A stretch of DNA of 64,000 bases, taken from an uncultured Ignavibacteriota bacterium. GTDB taxonomy: Bacteria > Bacteroidota > Ignavibacteria > UBA10030 > UBA8401. Of the stretch, positions 52,609-61,982 are shown piece by piece. The position numbers and the translations under genes were made by a program. The notes under the pieces are model-generated. The model had not been told where the DNA came from. It was given only the letters and a program-made list of their open reading frames with translations, and made no database searches. The stretch is taken from assembly GCA_903861125.1 (NCBI GenBank), contig CAIOTF010000015.1, forward strand, positions 62,001 through 126,000, written 5' to 3'. Numbering within the stretch: position 1 is the stretch's first letter; each line of letters begins with the position of its first letter.

Positions 52609-53220
52609 TTATTTCGAGTACAACTCAACAACGAGTTGTTCGTTTGCAAGCATCGGAATTTCTTCACGTTCCGGCACGCGTAAAAATGTACCAGCCATGG
52701 CAGCCTTATCAAGGCTCACCCATGTGTAGACCGAAGCATCTTTTACACGCTTCATAGCGTTATGAATGATGTCCAACTGACGGCTTTTTTCGCGAACAGC
52801 AATGACATCACCGGTCTTCATTTGGAATGAAGGAATATTCACTTTTTCCTTATTGATACGGAAGTGACCGTGTGTCACCAATTGACGCGCACTACGACGT
52901 GTCGGGGCAAACCCCATACGGTAGACAACGTTGTCAAGACGAAGTTCAAGCAGCTTCACAAGATTATCGCCGGTCTTGCCTTTCATGTGAGACGCTTTTT
53001 CAAAATAATTTCTGAATTGCCGCTCAAGAACACCATAGATATACTTCATCTTCTGTTTTTCTTTCAACTGCAGTCCATATTCAGAAACCTTCGTGCGTTT
53101 TCCCTTGCCATGCTGGCCGGGGCCGTACGGACGGCGTTCCATGAATTTGTTTGCTTTGTTGCTCAGCGCAATCCCTAACTTGCGGGATTGTTTTGTTACT
53201 GATCCGGTATTACGTGCCAT
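52609..53220 (-). CDS. rpsD: 30S ribosomal protein S4
   Basis: A 203-residue primary assembly protein of the small subunit, with the S4 RNA-binding domain RLDNVVYRMGFAPTRRSARQLVTHGH. The N-terminal region has none of the zinc-binding cysteines found in some S4 forms, so this is the zinc-free type. In E. coli S4 represses the alpha operon; that cannot be judged here. Confidence 0.98.
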   Translation of the reverse strand: MARNTGSVTKQSRKLGIALSNKANKFMERRPYGPGQHGKGKRTKVSEYGLQLKEKQKMKYIYGVLERQFRNYFEKASHMKGKTGDNLVKLLELRLDNVVYRMGFAPTRRSARQLVTHGHFRINKEKVNIPSFQMKTGDVIAVREKSRQLDIIHNAMKRVKDASVYTWVSLDKAAMAGTFLRVPEREEIPMLANEQLVVELYSK

Positions 53221-53255
53221 TCTGTTTTAATTTCCTTAATTAAAAAGATAAAAAA

Positions 53256-53660
53256 TTACACTCTACGTCGTTTCGGCGGTCGGCAGCCGTTGTGCGGAAT
53301 TGGTGTCATATCGCGGATGATCGTAACCTCAAGTCCTGCGGTCTGCAAAGAACGGATCGCAGCTTCACGGCCCGAACCGGGACCTTTCACGAATACTTCA
53401 ACTTTACGAAGTCCGAGATCGTATGCTTCTTTTGCAGCTCCTTCGGCAGAGACCTGCGCTGCGAACGGTGTGTTCTTACGCGAACCCTTAAAAGCATTCT
53501 TGCCTGCCGATGACCAAGCGATGGTGTTGCCGTAGGTATCGGTGATAGTGACAATGACATTATTGAATGTCGCTTTCACATACACTTTCCCATTCACGTC
53601 AACGTGAATTTTCTTTTTCTTTTTTGCCGCAACTGTCGGTGCAGATTGTTGTTTAGCCAC
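53256..53660 (-). CDS. rpsK: 30S ribosomal protein S11
   Basis: A 134-residue S11 located in the platform of the small subunit. Conserved parts are [38 protein letters not shown] and the C-terminal [19 protein letters not shown] basic N-terminal tail ([15 protein letters not shown]) extends the usual length slightly. Confidence 0.98.
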   Translation of the reverse strand: MAKQQSAPTVAAKKKKKIHVDVNGKVYVKATFNNVIVTITDTYGNTIAWSSAGKNAFKGSRKNTPFAAQVSAEGAAKEAYDLGLRKVEVFVKGPGSGREAAIRSLQTAGLEVTIIRDMTPIPHNGCRPPKRRRV

Positions 53661-53682
53661 AATATTCCTTTCAGGTATCTAA

Positions 53683-54066
53683 TTACTTCTTAGCGATTGC
53701 TTTTTTCTTTCCTGCTACGGTCTTACGTTTGCCTTTGCGTGTACGCGAATTGGTACGTGTGCGCTGACCACGAACCGGCAGGCCTTTACGATGACGCAGT
53801 CCGCGATATGCCCCGATGTCCATCAAGCGTTTGATGTTCATCTGGTTCTCAGCACGAAGTGCACCCTCGGTTTTATAATCTGTTTGGATTATTGTACGGA
53901 TCTTATTGACCTCTTCATCCGTCAACGAACCGATTTTCTTATTTTCATCCACTCCTGCTTTCGCAAGAATCTCTTTCGAAACGGTATCACCGATTCCAAA
54001 GATGTATGTCAATCCGATAACGGAACGCTTATTTTTCGGTAGATCTACGCCAGCGATACGAGCCAC
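53683..54066 (-). CDS. rpsM: 30S ribosomal protein S13
   Basis: A 127-residue S13 at the head of the small subunit near the subunit interface. It opens [21 protein letters not shown] and contains [28 protein letters not shown], the conserved C-terminal motif that reaches the P-site tRNA. It follows rpmJ and precedes rpsK, as expected. Confidence 0.98.
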   Translation of the reverse strand: MARIAGVDLPKNKRSVIGLTYIFGIGDTVSKEILAKAGVDENKKIGSLTDEEVNKIRTIIQTDYKTEGALRAENQMNIKRLMDIGAYRGLRHRKGLPVRGQRTRTNSRTRKGKRKTVAGKKKAIAKK

Positions 54067-54084
54067 TGATTACTCTCCTAAATT

Positions 54085-54201
54085 TTAACCTTGACGTTGC
54101 TTGTGTTTTGGATTTTTCTTGCAGATTACCATCACTTTGCCTTTGCGGCGGATGATCTTGCAGTTTTCACAGATCTTTTTTACTGATGCACGAACTTTCA
54201 T
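54085..54201 (-). CDS. rpmJ: 50S ribosomal protein L36
   Basis: A 38-residue protein too short for the ORF track. It begins [19 protein letters not shown] and ends [11 protein letters not shown]. The zinc-binding set is complete (CENC, then a cysteine and a histidine in VICKKNPKH), so this is the zinc-containing form. It sits between infA and rpsM, its usual place, with AGGG upstream of the start. Confidence 0.97.
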   Translation of the reverse strand: MKVRASVKKICENCKIIRRKGKVMVICKKNPKHKQRQG

Positions 54202-54220
54202 TGTCGTCCCTTTTTAACAC

Positions 54221-54439
54221 TTATTTGTATCGATACGTAATTCTGCCTTTTGTCAAATCATACGGCGAAAGTTCCACTGTTACTTTATCGCCGACCAGAA
54301 TTTTAATGTAGTGCATTCGCATTTTGCCGGAGATATGCGCCAAAATTTCGTGGCCATTGTCTAACTTTACCCTAAACGATGCGTTCGGCAATGTGTCTGA
54401 AATTACTCCGTCAATTTTTATTGCGTCTTGTTTTGCCAT
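54221..54439 (-). CDS. infA: Translation initiation factor IF-1
   Basis: A 72-residue OB-fold protein that binds the ribosomal A site during initiation. The sequence [20 protein letters not shown]...[33 protein letters not shown] is typical. Its start overlaps the map stop codon by one base (TAATG), indicating coupled translation. Confidence 0.98.
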   Translation of the reverse strand: MAKQDAIKIDGVISDTLPNASFRVKLDNGHEILAHISGKMRMHYIKILVGDKVTVELSPYDLTKGRITYRYK

Positions 54440-55206
54440 TAATGATAGATTGTTAACACTTCTGCTTTACCTTTGCGAACAACCACCGTGTACTCAAAGT
54501 GCGCTGAAGGCCTTCCGTCTTGCGTAACGATCGTCCATCTGTCTGGTGCCGTCAACACTTTGTATGTTCCTGCATTCACCATCGGTTCAATCGCGAGTGT
54601 CATTCCTTCTTTCAACACTGTCCCTTTTCCCGCTTTCCCGTAATTTGGAACCTGCGGATCTTCGTGTAATTCCCTTCCAACAGCATGTCCAACTAAATCC
54701 CGCACCACCGAAAACCCTTCTGACTCTACCAGTGACTGAACAGCGTGTGCAATATCGCCGATCCTATTTCCGTCAACTGCCTTTTCAACCGCACGGTCAA
54801 GAGATTCTTTCGTCACCCTCATTAACCGCTTCTTCTCTTCGCTTACTTCCCCAACAGAGAATGTAAAAGCTCCATCTCCGTAAAATCCATTTTTTTTTGC
54901 GCCGACATCGATCGAAACAATCTCTCCCTCTTTCAGCACCCTTGTTCCGGGGATCCCATGAACAACTTCATTGTCGATCGAAATACATAATGTAGCAGGA
55001 AAAAGATTCTTCGGATCCGAACCGTATCCTTTGAATGCCGGTTCCGCATTACAGCTTCGAATGTAATCTTCCGCCATCGAATCAAGTTGTGCTGTCGAAA
55101 CTCCCGGCTTCACCTGCGTCCCGATCAATTTGATCACATCACCAACGATCCGACAACTTTCCCGCATTAACTCTATCTCTGCCGCAGACTTAATACTGAC
55201 TGCCAT
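54439..55206 (-). CDS. map: Methionine aminopeptidase, type I
   Basis: A 255-residue metalloenzyme that removes the initiator methionine from new proteins. Metal ligands are visible in [20 protein letters not shown] (two Asp), [19 protein letters not shown] (His), [10 protein letters not shown] (Glu) and the last Glu in [10 protein letters not shown]. It overlaps secY and infA by one base on either side. The adk gene, often found between secY and map, is absent here. Confidence 0.97.
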   Translation of the reverse strand: MAVSIKSAAEIELMRESCRIVGDVIKLIGTQVKPGVSTAQLDSMAEDYIRSCNAEPAFKGYGSDPKNLFPATLCISIDNEVVHGIPGTRVLKEGEIVSIDVGAKKNGFYGDGAFTFSVGEVSEEKKRLMRVTKESLDRAVEKAVDGNRIGDIAHAVQSLVESEGFSVVRDLVGHAVGRELHEDPQVPNYGKAGKGTVLKEGMTLAIEPMVNAGTYKVLTAPDRWTIVTQDGRPSAHFEYTVVVRKGKAEVLTIYH

Positions 55207-56546
55207 TACCGACCAATTCGGCCTTTAATCTTGCCGCTCTTCATAAAACCATCATAATGTCTCATCATCAGATGCGATTCGATCTGCTGTAGAGTATCCA
55301 ATGCTACGCCGACGGAAATCAACAAACTTGTGCCGCCAAAGAAAGAGGCAAAACTTGATGTAATACCAAACTTCACCATGAACGCCGGCAGAATAGCGAT
55401 GATCGCAAGGAAGATCGAACCAGGCAGCGTAATTTTTGTCAAAATGTTATCAATGAAGTCCGACGTATGTTTTCCGGGACGAATACCTGGGATGAATCCG
55501 CCATTCTTCTGCATATTGTCAGCAACATCATTCGGGTTGAATGCAATTGCCGTATAGAAATATGTGAAGAAGACAATCATCAAACCGTAAAAAAACGAAT
55601 ACGTCAGTGATGTATAGCTGAAATATCCTGCGATCGAGCCTACAAATTCGCTTTCAGGAAAAAATGTCAGGACCGTACTAGGGATGAACATCAACGATTG
55701 CGCAAAAATGATCGGCATAACTCCGGCCGTATTCACACGCATCGGAATATATTGAGTAACGCCACCGTACACCTTACGACCCACGAGGCGTTTCGCATAC
55801 TGCACGGGAATACGCCGTGTGCCTTGCGTTACCATTATAACACCGGCAACAATGAGCAGCATCAATCCCCAAATAATTAATTCGATAATGATAGGACGCG
55901 CGCCGGATCCGACCAATTGAATTTCATCAAGAACCGCTTGTGGAAAACGTGCGATGATACCAATAAAAATGATCAGTGAAATACCGTTGCCAAGTCCGCG
56001 TTCTGTAATCTGTTCGCCAAGCCACATCATAAACATCGTGCCTGCGGTTAAAAAAATCATCGTGCTGAACGAAAAAAACAATCCGTGCACTTCTGCAGGA
56101 ACAATCGGAATTCCATTAGCATTCAGACTTCCTAAACGCACACTCACGCCCCACGCCTGCATCAATGCAATCAGTACAGTACCGACACGTGTATATTGAT
56201 TGATTTTTTTCCTGCCGGTTTCCCCTTCCTTTTGCAATTTTTGGAAGAACGGAACAACGGCGCCAAGCAGCTGAATAATGATCGAAGCACTAATATAGGG
56301 CATTATGCCAAGAGCAAAAATCGCAGCGTTATGGAATGCACCGCCAACGAAAAGATCGTATAATCCAAAAAGTGAATTACTGTCTTGATTGCGCATGGCC
56401 GCAGCAAGAACACCCGCATCAACACCGGGTAATGTAATGTGAGCACCAAGCCTAACAACCATCAACAATCCCCCCGTAAAAAGCAGGCGAGTGCGAAGTT
56501 CTTCTATCTTGAAGATATTTCTGAAACTTTCGGTGAATTTACTCAT
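55206..56546 (-). CDS. secY: Preprotein translocase subunit SecY
   Basis: The central channel protein of the Sec translocon, 446 residues with about ten membrane helices. It starts FRNIFKIEELRTRLLFTGGLLMVVRLGAHITLPGVD and keeps the cytoplasmic loop motif GTRRIPVQYAKR and the late-helix PGIRPGKHTSDFIDNIL. It lies after rplO as in most bacteria and overlaps map by one base. Confidence 0.98.
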   Translation of the reverse strand: MSKFTESFRNIFKIEELRTRLLFTGGLLMVVRLGAHITLPGVDAGVLAAAMRNQDSNSLFGLYDLFVGGAFHNAAIFALGIMPYISASIIIQLLGAVVPFFQKLQKEGETGRKKINQYTRVGTVLIALMQAWGVSVRLGSLNANGIPIVPAEVHGLFFSFSTMIFLTAGTMFMMWLGEQITERGLGNGISLIIFIGIIARFPQAVLDEIQLVGSGARPIIIELIIWGLMLLIVAGVIMVTQGTRRIPVQYAKRLVGRKVYGGVTQYIPMRVNTAGVMPIIFAQSLMFIPSTVLTFFPESEFVGSIAGYFSYTSLTYSFFYGLMIVFFTYFYTAIAFNPNDVADNMQKNGGFIPGIRPGKHTSDFIDNILTKITLPGSIFLAIIAILPAFMVKFGITSSFASFFGGTSLLISVGVALDTLQQIESHLMMRHYDGFMKSGKIKGRIGR

Positions 56547-56565
56547 TGTGAATATTCAGATTAAG

Positions 56566-57048
56566 TTAAGCAGCAACTTTTTCGTTAGAAATTTCTTTTA
56601 TCGAACCGCCCGCCGCAGTGATTTTTTCCGCAGCTGTCTTGCTGAACTTATGAGCCGTTACGGTTAACTTTGCTTTCAATTCGCCGTCGCCAAGAATTTT
56701 CAAAGGCTGATTCTTATCGGAGACTGCACCGATCTTAACGAGGACTTCCGGCGTGATAATACCATCGGTGATCTTTTTGTCGTCAACAAGTTTTTGCAGT
56801 ATTTCAACATTCATGATCGCATATTCTACACGGTTGCGGGGTGTAAAACCAAATTTCGGCAAACGCCGTACAAGCGGCATCTGTCCGCCTTCGAAATTCC
56901 GCTTTAAGCCGGAACCAGACCGTGAGCCCTGTCCTTTATGTCCACGCGTTGATGTTCCGCCGTGCCCTGAACCTTGTCCGCGGCCGATACGTTTTCTTTT
57001 TTTGCGTGAACCTGCTGCATATTTTAAGTTGCTGAGAATATTTGCCAT
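56566..57048 (-). CDS. rplO: 50S ribosomal protein L15
   Basis: A 160-residue L15 needed late in large-subunit assembly. The glycine-rich, basic N-terminus ([25 protein letters not shown]) is diagnostic, and [20 protein letters not shown] follows. It ends with a short C-terminal addition ([14 protein letters not shown]). Confidence 0.97.
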   Translation of the reverse strand: MANILSNLKYAAGSRKKRKRIGRGQGSGHGGTSTRGHKGQGSRSGSGLKRNFEGGQMPLVRRLPKFGFTPRNRVEYAIMNVEILQKLVDDKKITDGIITPEVLVKIGAVSDKNQPLKILGDGELKAKLTVTAHKFSKTAAEKITAAGGSIKEISNEKVAA

Positions 57049-57107
57049 TACTGTCTCCTGTGAAGTACTAACGCCCCGGAGCCGGAGCTCGCATCTTCAG
57101 TTGAATA

Positions 57108-57302
57108 TTATGATTTAACTTCTTCTACGGTCACCAAATGGCGCACCGAGTTGATCATTCCGCGTATCTGCGGGGTTTCTGTATGAACAACGGAATAATT
57201 CGGACGGCCGAGACCGAGCGCTTTGATCGTTGCTTTGTGTTTTGCCAGCGTATCAATAATGCTGACCTTTTGCGTAATCTTAATTTTTTTCGGCGCTGCC
57301 AT
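57108..57302 (-). CDS. rpmD: 50S ribosomal protein L30
   Basis: A 64-residue L30 with the typical LGLGRPNYSVVHTETPQIRGMINSVRHLVTV. The N-terminal MAAPKKIKITQK is normal. It is absent in some lineages but present here between rpsE and rplO. Confidence 0.96.
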   Translation of the reverse strand: MAAPKKIKITQKVSIIDTLAKHKATIKALGLGRPNYSVVHTETPQIRGMINSVRHLVTVEEVKS

Positions 57303-57323
57303 TGTCGCTCACACTTTGTTTGG

Positions 57324-57824
57324 TTATGAAAAAAGTTCTTGAACGGAAATTCCGCGTTCTGCTGCAACCATTCTTGCATCACGCATTGAGAGCAGCGCAC
57401 GCAGCGTTGCTTTCACAACGTTATGCGGATTTGCCGATCCCATCTGCTTTGTCAGAATATCTTTCACTCCAGCCATCTCCAGTACGGCACGCACACCTCC
57501 GCCGGCGATCAAGCCAGTTCCGGGCGCTGCAGGACGAAGCAATACTTTTCCTGCACCGAATTTTCCAAGGGCCTCGTGTGGAACAGTTCCATTGATAAGC
57601 GGAACTTTCACAACATTCTTTTTGGCATCATCAGTCCCTTTGGATATCGCGTCAGCAACTTCATTCGCCTTACCGAGTCCGATCCCTACGTATCCGTTCC
57701 CGTCGCCGACAACAACAATTGCATTAAAGCTGAAACGGCGTCCACCCTTCACCACTTTTGCTACGCGGTTGATGTGCACCAATTTGTCTTTCAGATCGAG
57801 ATCACTTGTTTTAATTCGAGCCAA
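57324..57824 (-). CDS. rpsE: 30S ribosomal protein S5
   Basis: A 166-residue S5 involved in decoding accuracy. The double-stranded-RNA-binding half [21 protein letters not shown] and the following [20 protein letters not shown] are well conserved, as is [26 protein letters not shown] tRNA-Gln gene lies directly upstream, which is unusual for this operon. Confidence 0.98.
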   Translation of the reverse strand: MARIKTSDLDLKDKLVHINRVAKVVKGGRRFSFNAIVVVGDGNGYVGIGLGKANEVADAISKGTDDAKKNVVKVPLINGTVPHEALGKFGAGKVLLRPAAPGTGLIAGGGVRAVLEMAGVKDILTKQMGSANPHNVVKATLRALLSMRDARMVAAERGISVQELFS

Positions 57825-57862
57825 GGTAAATCCTCACAGTTATTTTTTTTCGTTAAATGTTG

Positions 57863-57933
57863 CTGTCGTGCCAGGATTCGAACCTAGATTAACGCCTCCA
57901 AAGGGCGCTGTCCTGCCATTGGACGACACGACA
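57863..57933 (-). tRNA. tRNA-Gln (anticodon TTG)
   Basis: Read on the minus strand it gives a full cloverleaf: acceptor TGTCGTG/CACGACA (7 bp, U1-A72 as in other tRNA-Gln), discriminator G73, D-arm GTCC/GGAC, anticodon stem GCGCC/GGCGT with loop CTTTGGA and anticodon TTG, and T-arm CTAGG/CCTGG with TTCGAAT. The length is 71 bases and no CCA is encoded (next bases are CAA). It lies inside the spc part of the ribosomal operon, between rplR and rpsE, in the direction of transcription. Confidence 0.95.
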
Positions 57934-57948
57934 ATTGGACAGCACGAC
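57918..57948 (-). repeat. Tandem partial copy of the tRNA-Gln 5' end
   Basis: On the plus strand ATTGGACGACACGAC (57918-57932, inside the tRNA) and ATTGGACAGCACGAC (57934-57948) are nearly identical 15-base units differing at two positions. The second unit sits just upstream of the tRNA 5' end and looks like a scar of duplication or insertion. Confidence 0.6.
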
Positions 57949-57955
57949 GAGCAGT

Positions 57956-58324
57956 TTAGAATTTCAATCCGCCTTCGCGAGCACCATCGGCAAACGCCTT
58001 CACGCGTCCATGATACAAATACCCGTTACGATCAAACACGACCGCGCTGACATTTTTTTCTATAGCTTTCTTTGCCAGAAGTTTCCCCACCAGCGTACTC
58101 TGCGCCACTTTTGTTTTTACACCGGCCACATCCTGTTTCACCTCTTTAGAATTCGTTGAAAGTGAAACGATTGTTTTTCCCGTTACGTCATCAATAATCT
58201 GTCCGTAAATTTCATTCAGACTGCGATAGACGGAAAAACGTGGGCGTTCCGTTGATCCAAAAATTTTCTTTTTGATCGTTTTTTTGATCCGAATGCGGCG
58301 TTTTGTAGTGTCTTTTTTAATCAT
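57956..58324 (-). CDS. rplR: 50S ribosomal protein L18
   Basis: A 122-residue L18, which binds 5S rRNA. Conserved parts include STERPRFSVYRSLNEIYGQIIDD and VSAVVFDRNGYLYHGRVKAFADGAREGGL at the end. It is followed, before rpsE, by the tRNA-Gln gene. Confidence 0.97.
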   Translation of the reverse strand: MIKKDTTKRRIRIKKTIKKKIFGSTERPRFSVYRSLNEIYGQIIDDVTGKTIVSLSTNSKEVKQDVAGVKTKVAQSTLVGKLLAKKAIEKNVSAVVFDRNGYLYHGRVKAFADGAREGGLKF

Positions 58325-58344
58325 AATCTCAATTCACAAATTTA

Positions 58345-58890
58345 TTATTTCGAACTTGCTGCTGTTTTACCGGCTTTACGACGGAGCACTTCACCTTCAT
58401 ATTTTACTCCTTTGCCTTTGTATGGTTCGGGGAGCTTGAACGACCGAATTTTTGCTGCAACAAGTCCGACAAGTTGTTTGTCGAAACCGGCTATAACAAT
58501 ACTTGTTGGTGTCGGCGTTTCGATCTTTATTGAATCAGGAGCACGGAAAATAATCGGATGTGAAAATCCAAGCGCAAGTGCAAGGTTCTTGCCTTTCATT
58601 TCCGCCTTGTAACCGACACCCACTAACTCCAATTTTTTGGCAAATCCTTCTGCAACACCCTTGATCATATTCGCAACATTGGCGCGGGACGTTCCGTGAA
58701 TAGCACGATTCGAACGCTCTTCTGTTTTTCTCGTGAGCGTCACTTCGCTTCCCTTAATGTCAATGCCGACATTCGGATGCAGCTGAGTTTTGAGTTCTCC
58801 GTTTTTTCCTTTTACGGTAACAATGCCGTTGTTCACTGCCACTGTTACACCGCTTGGAACTGTAATAAGTTTTTTACCTATACGTGACAC
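58345..58890 (-). CDS. rplF: 50S ribosomal protein L6
   Basis: A 181-residue L6 near the factor-binding centre. It opens MSRIGKKLITVPSGVTVAV and keeps ANMIKGVAEGFAKKLELVGVGYKAE and, near the end, EPYKGKGVKYEGEVLRRKAGKTA. Length and place are normal. Confidence 0.98.
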   Translation of the reverse strand: MSRIGKKLITVPSGVTVAVNNGIVTVKGKNGELKTQLHPNVGIDIKGSEVTLTRKTEERSNRAIHGTSRANVANMIKGVAEGFAKKLELVGVGYKAEMKGKNLALALGFSHPIIFRAPDSIKIETPTPTSIVIAGFDKQLVGLVAAKIRSFKLPEPYKGKGVKYEGEVLRRKAGKTAASSK

Positions 58891-58904
58891 GTTCTAAACT
58901 CCTT

Positions 58905-59300
58905 TTACCAGATAAGGCAGAGCACTTCTCCGCCGACATTTTCTTTACGCGCTTGTTTATCAGACATCAAACCTTTTGATGTTGATACAATCGCAAGACC
59001 AAGACCGTTGCTGACGCGCGGAAGGTCTTCTACCTGACGATAGACCCTGCGGCCCGGCGTACTGACGCGGCGAGAACCCTTAATCACGTTCGAGCCCGCA
59101 TAATATTTCAATGCGATGCGAATCGTACCTTGTTTGTCGTCGGCAACAACATCATATTTATTGATGAGTTTGTTCTCCGAGAGGATGCGGGTGATTTCCT
59201 TCTTCACATTGGAAGCGGGAATTTCAACTTTCTTGTGCTTCGCCTGGATCGCGTTGCGAAGACGAGTAAGATAATCTGCAATTGGATCTGAATGAGCCAT
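58905..59300 (-). CDS. rpsH: 30S ribosomal protein S8
   Basis: A 131-residue S8 central to 16S rRNA folding. The N-terminal MAHSDPIADYLTRLRNAIQAKHKKVEIP and the C-terminal VSNGLGLAIVSTSKGLMSDKQARKENVGGEVLCLIW are characteristic. Confidence 0.98.
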   Translation of the reverse strand: MAHSDPIADYLTRLRNAIQAKHKKVEIPASNVKKEITRILSENKLINKYDVVADDKQGTIRIALKYYAGSNVIKGSRRVSTPGRRVYRQVEDLPRVSNGLGLAIVSTSKGLMSDKQARKENVGGEVLCLIW

Positions 59301-59320
59301 TCTAAAACCTTCTCCTATTG

Positions 59321-59590
59321 TTACCAGCTTGCTTTCGTAAGACCTGGAATTTTTCCTTCGTGGGCTAATTTTCGAAACGCCATGCGTCCGAGACCGAACT
59401 TTCTAAAATATCCGCGTGAACGTCCGGTTTGGAAGCAGCGATTATGCAACCGTGTTGGATTGCTGTCGCGCGGAAGAAGCCGAACGGCATCCATATCGCC
59501 TTTTTCAATCAACTCTTTACGTATAGCAGCATACTTTGCTACCAATTTTTCGCGCCGTTTTTGACGGGCAACTGAACTAAGTTTTGCCAT
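59321..59590 (-). CDS. rpsN: 30S ribosomal protein S14, zinc-free long form
   Basis: An 89-residue S14 of the long type. The usual zinc ribbon cysteines are missing (only one Cys, in HNRCFQTGRSRGYFRKFGLGR), so it does not bind zinc, unlike the L36 form in the same operon. It lies between rplE and rpsH. Confidence 0.97.
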   Translation of the reverse strand: MAKLSSVARQKRREKLVAKYAAIRKELIEKGDMDAVRLLPRDSNPTRLHNRCFQTGRSRGYFRKFGLGRMAFRKLAHEGKIPGLTKASW

Positions 59591-59598
59591 AGTGTCCT

Positions 59599-60237
59599 TT
59601 AACTTACTTTCGCTACTGGTTGTTCACGTTTTACAAATGGAACACCGAACAATTTCAGCAATTCCATTGCTTCCATGTCTGTATCCGCAGTGGTCACAAA
59701 TGTAATATCCATACCGGATATCTTTGTGACACGGTCCGCATCAATTTCAGGGAAAATAATTTGCTCTTTAATACCGAGCGTATAATTTCCGCGTCCGTCG
59801 AATGACCGATCGGAAATCCCGCGGAAATCGCGTATCTGCGGCATCGCAAGACTTATTAAGCGGTCCAGGAACTCATACATCATATTGCTGCGCAGCGTAA
59901 CGCGCGCGCCGATAGCCAATCCCTGACGAAGTTTAAAATTTGAGATAGCTTTTTTCGCTTTGGTAATTGCAGCTTTCTGTCCGGTGATTGTTTCCAATTC
60001 GGCAACAGCTACGTCCAGCAATTTCGCATCCTGCGTTGCCTGACCGACACCAACATTCACGGATATCTTTTCAAGCTTCGGAACCTGCATAACGTTCTTA
60101 TATTTGAACTGTTTCATCATTGCAGGGATGATATCCTTCTTATATTTTTCAGCAAGACGGGGATATACGCCAACTTCGCGGACTCCCGGCCCTTTCTTTT
60201 CTTCTTTTTTCTGCTGCTGTTTTTTTTCTTTTGCCAT
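59599..60237 (-). CDS. rplE: 50S ribosomal protein L5 with lysine-rich N-terminal extension
   Basis: L5 contacts 5S rRNA and the P-site tRNA. The core starts at [19 protein letters not shown] and keeps [21 protein letters not shown] and DRDFRG-type segment [18 protein letters not shown]. At 212 residues it is about 30 longer than usual. The extra part is an N-terminal tail, [18 protein letters not shown], likely disordered. The start is supported by the position of the upstream rplX stop. Confidence 0.97.
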   Translation of the reverse strand: MAKEKKQQQKKEEKKGPGVREVGVYPRLAEKYKKDIIPAMMKQFKYKNVMQVPKLEKISVNVGVGQATQDAKLLDVAVAELETITGQKAAITKAKKAISNFKLRQGLAIGARVTLRSNMMYEFLDRLISLAMPQIRDFRGISDRSFDGRGNYTLGIKEQIIFPEIDADRVTKISGMDITFVTTADTDMEAMELLKLFGVPFVKREQPVAKVS

Positions 60238-60288
60238 TGTCGTCTATTGTTTGCGTGTTACGTTATTCGCGTAACACCGATGAAAAAA

Positions 60289-60612
60289 TTAAAACATTTC
60301 TCCGCTCTTCTGTGCGATACGCATTACTTTCTTTTTGCCGCTGACGGCATCCTTTGTGCGCGAATATCCGATACGGGTCTTCTCGCCGGACTTTGGATCC
60401 TTCAGCATCACATTGGATGAATGAATCGGAGCTTCCTTTTGCACTACTCCGCCTTGCGGATTGCTCTGGGAGGGACGTGTATGACGTTTCATAATATTTA
60501 CGCCTTCCACGATCACTCGATTCTTTTCAGGAAACACTTTCAGCACTTTTCCCTCTTTGCCTCTGGAGTTTCCCGAGATCACAACAACGATATCATTTTT
60601 TTTAACGTGCAT
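60289..60612 (-). CDS. rplX: 50S ribosomal protein L24
   Basis: A 107-residue L24, an early assembly protein with a KOW motif ([33 protein letters not shown]). It closes with [22 protein letters not shown]. Length is normal. Confidence 0.97.
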   Translation of the reverse strand: MHVKKNDIVVVISGNSRGKEGKVLKVFPEKNRVIVEGVNIMKRHTRPSQSNPQGGVVQKEAPIHSSNVMLKDPKSGEKTRIGYSRTKDAVSGKKKVMRIAQKSGEMF

Positions 60613-60631
60613 AATAAGTTCTCTTTCTGAG

Positions 60632-61000
60632 TTACAAAACTTCCGGAGCTAGTGAAACGATCTTCATAAATTGTCGTTCGCGAAGTTCGCGTGCTACTGG
60701 ACCGAAAATACGCGTTCCGCGCGGTTCATTCTGCGGATTGATCAGCACAACGGCATTTTCATCAAAGCGGATATACGAACCGTCTTTTCGTCCAATCTCT
60801 TTTGTCGTACGAACAACAACCGCCCGCGATACTTCGCCTTTTTTTACGCCGGCACCCGGTATAGCAGACTTTACCGATACCACAACAAGGTCGCCGACTG
60901 ACGCATAGCGTCGATCATGTCCGCCGAGAACGCGGATACATCGTACCTTCTTTGCACCTGAATTATCTGCAACAACTAAATTGGTTTCTTCTTGGATCAT
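60632..61000 (-). CDS. rplN: 50S ribosomal protein L14
   Basis: A 122-residue L14 at the subunit interface. It opens [22 protein letters not shown] and holds [34 protein letters not shown] and [14 protein letters not shown], all diagnostic. Confidence 0.98.
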   Translation of the reverse strand: MIQEETNLVVADNSGAKKVRCIRVLGGHDRRYASVGDLVVVSVKSAIPGAGVKKGEVSRAVVVRTTKEIGRKDGSYIRFDENAVVLINPQNEPRGTRIFGPVARELRERQFMKIVSLAPEVL

Positions 61001-61036
61001 TATCGTCTCCGGACTTTCTATCGTCTATCGATCAAA

Positions 61037-61294
61037 TTATTTGGCTTTTGTAACGATTTCGACCAGGCGCCAGCGTTTCAATTTGCTCAGCGGGCGTGTT
61101 TCCATGATCTTCACCATGTCACCCACACCGGCTTCATTCTTCTCGTCATGAGCATAGAACTTCGTTGTCCGCTTAAAATATTTTTTGTACAACGGATGAG
61201 CGACTTTGCGCTCGATTGCAACAACAATGCTTTTTGCCATTTTGTTGCTGATGACTTTACCGGTTCTGGTCTTTCGATTGTTCCTTGTTTCCAT
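61037..61294 (-). CDS. rpsQ: 30S ribosomal protein S17
   Basis: An 85-residue OB-fold protein from ATG 61294 ([22 protein letters not shown]), the normal N-terminus; the ORF track start adds 19 unrelated residues that run into rpmC. Conserved KTIVV-type strand appears as [21 protein letters not shown] and the end as [12 protein letters not shown]. Confidence 0.97.
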   Translation of the reverse strand: METRNNRKTRTGKVISNKMAKSIVVAIERKVAHPLYKKYFKRTTKFYAHDEKNEAGVGDMVKIMETRPLSKLKRWRLVEIVTKAK

Positions 61295-61310
61295 TGAGTT
61301 TTCTCTTCTC

Positions 61311-61523
61311 TTACTTTGCTGCTGCGTTTGAAGTGCTAAGTTCACGTTCACGAATGATCGTTTTCATTCTCGCAATATCTCTGCGAAGCAACATAAACTT
61401 TGATGAATTTTCAACCTGACTGGTTGCTTTTTGGAACTTCATGGTTGCAAGCGCATCGAGATTTTCGTCGATACGTTTCCCGAGTTCTTCATTTGTCATT
61501 TGCCGTAATTCTTGTGATTTCAT
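61311..61523 (-). CDS. rpmC: 50S ribosomal protein L29
   Basis: A 70-residue helical L29 near the exit tunnel, with [20 protein letters not shown] and [16 protein letters not shown]. It lies between rplP and rpsQ. Confidence 0.97.
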   Translation of the reverse strand: MKSQELRQMTNEELGKRIDENLDALATMKFQKATSQVENSSKFMLLRRDIARMKTIIRERELSTSNAAAK

Positions 61524-61534
61524 ATTCTCTATCC

Positions 61535-61954
61535 TTACGCTACCAGGTCGATACGTGAAACAAACTTTGTTTTAATAGGAAGTTTGTGTGTTGCAAGTTT
61601 CAATGCTTCCTGTGCCGTCGCTTTATTGATGCCACCGACTTCGAACATGATCCGACCGGGCTTCACAACTGCTACCCAGAATTCCGGAGCTCCTTTACCG
61701 CTTCCCATACGGGTTTCCGCAGGCTTCTTTGTCACCGGTTTATCCGGAAAAATTCGGATCCAAACCTTACCTTCGCGTTTCATTAAACGTGTGAGAGCAA
61801 CACGAGCTGCTTCGATCTGACGCGCTGAGATCCAACCCGGTTCCATGGCTTTCAATCCGTAATCACCGAATGCGACCGTTGCTCCGCGTGTTGCCACGCC
61901 GCTCATTCGTCCGCGTTGCGCTTTCCTAAACTTAACTCTTTTGGGCATTAACAT
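61535..61954 (-). CDS. rplP: 50S ribosomal protein L16
   Basis: A 139-residue L16 that helps shape the A-site tRNA pocket. It begins [17 protein letters not shown] and contains [34 protein letters not shown] and [18 protein letters not shown]. Start at ATG 61954 matches the family. Confidence 0.98.
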   Translation of the reverse strand: MLMPKRVKFRKAQRGRMSGVATRGATVAFGDYGLKAMEPGWISARQIEAARVALTRLMKREGKVWIRIFPDKPVTKKPAETRMGSGKGAPEFWVAVVKPGRIMFEVGGINKATAQEALKLATHKLPIKTKFVSRIDLVA

Positions 61955-61982
61955 AATTCAAAACTCCAAATGCAGTTCAACA

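Noticed and set aside
57863-57948. tRNA-Gln as the attachment site of an integrated element
   Set aside because: The near-copy touches the 5' end of the tRNA rather than its 3' end, and no integrase or foreign genes lie between the copies.
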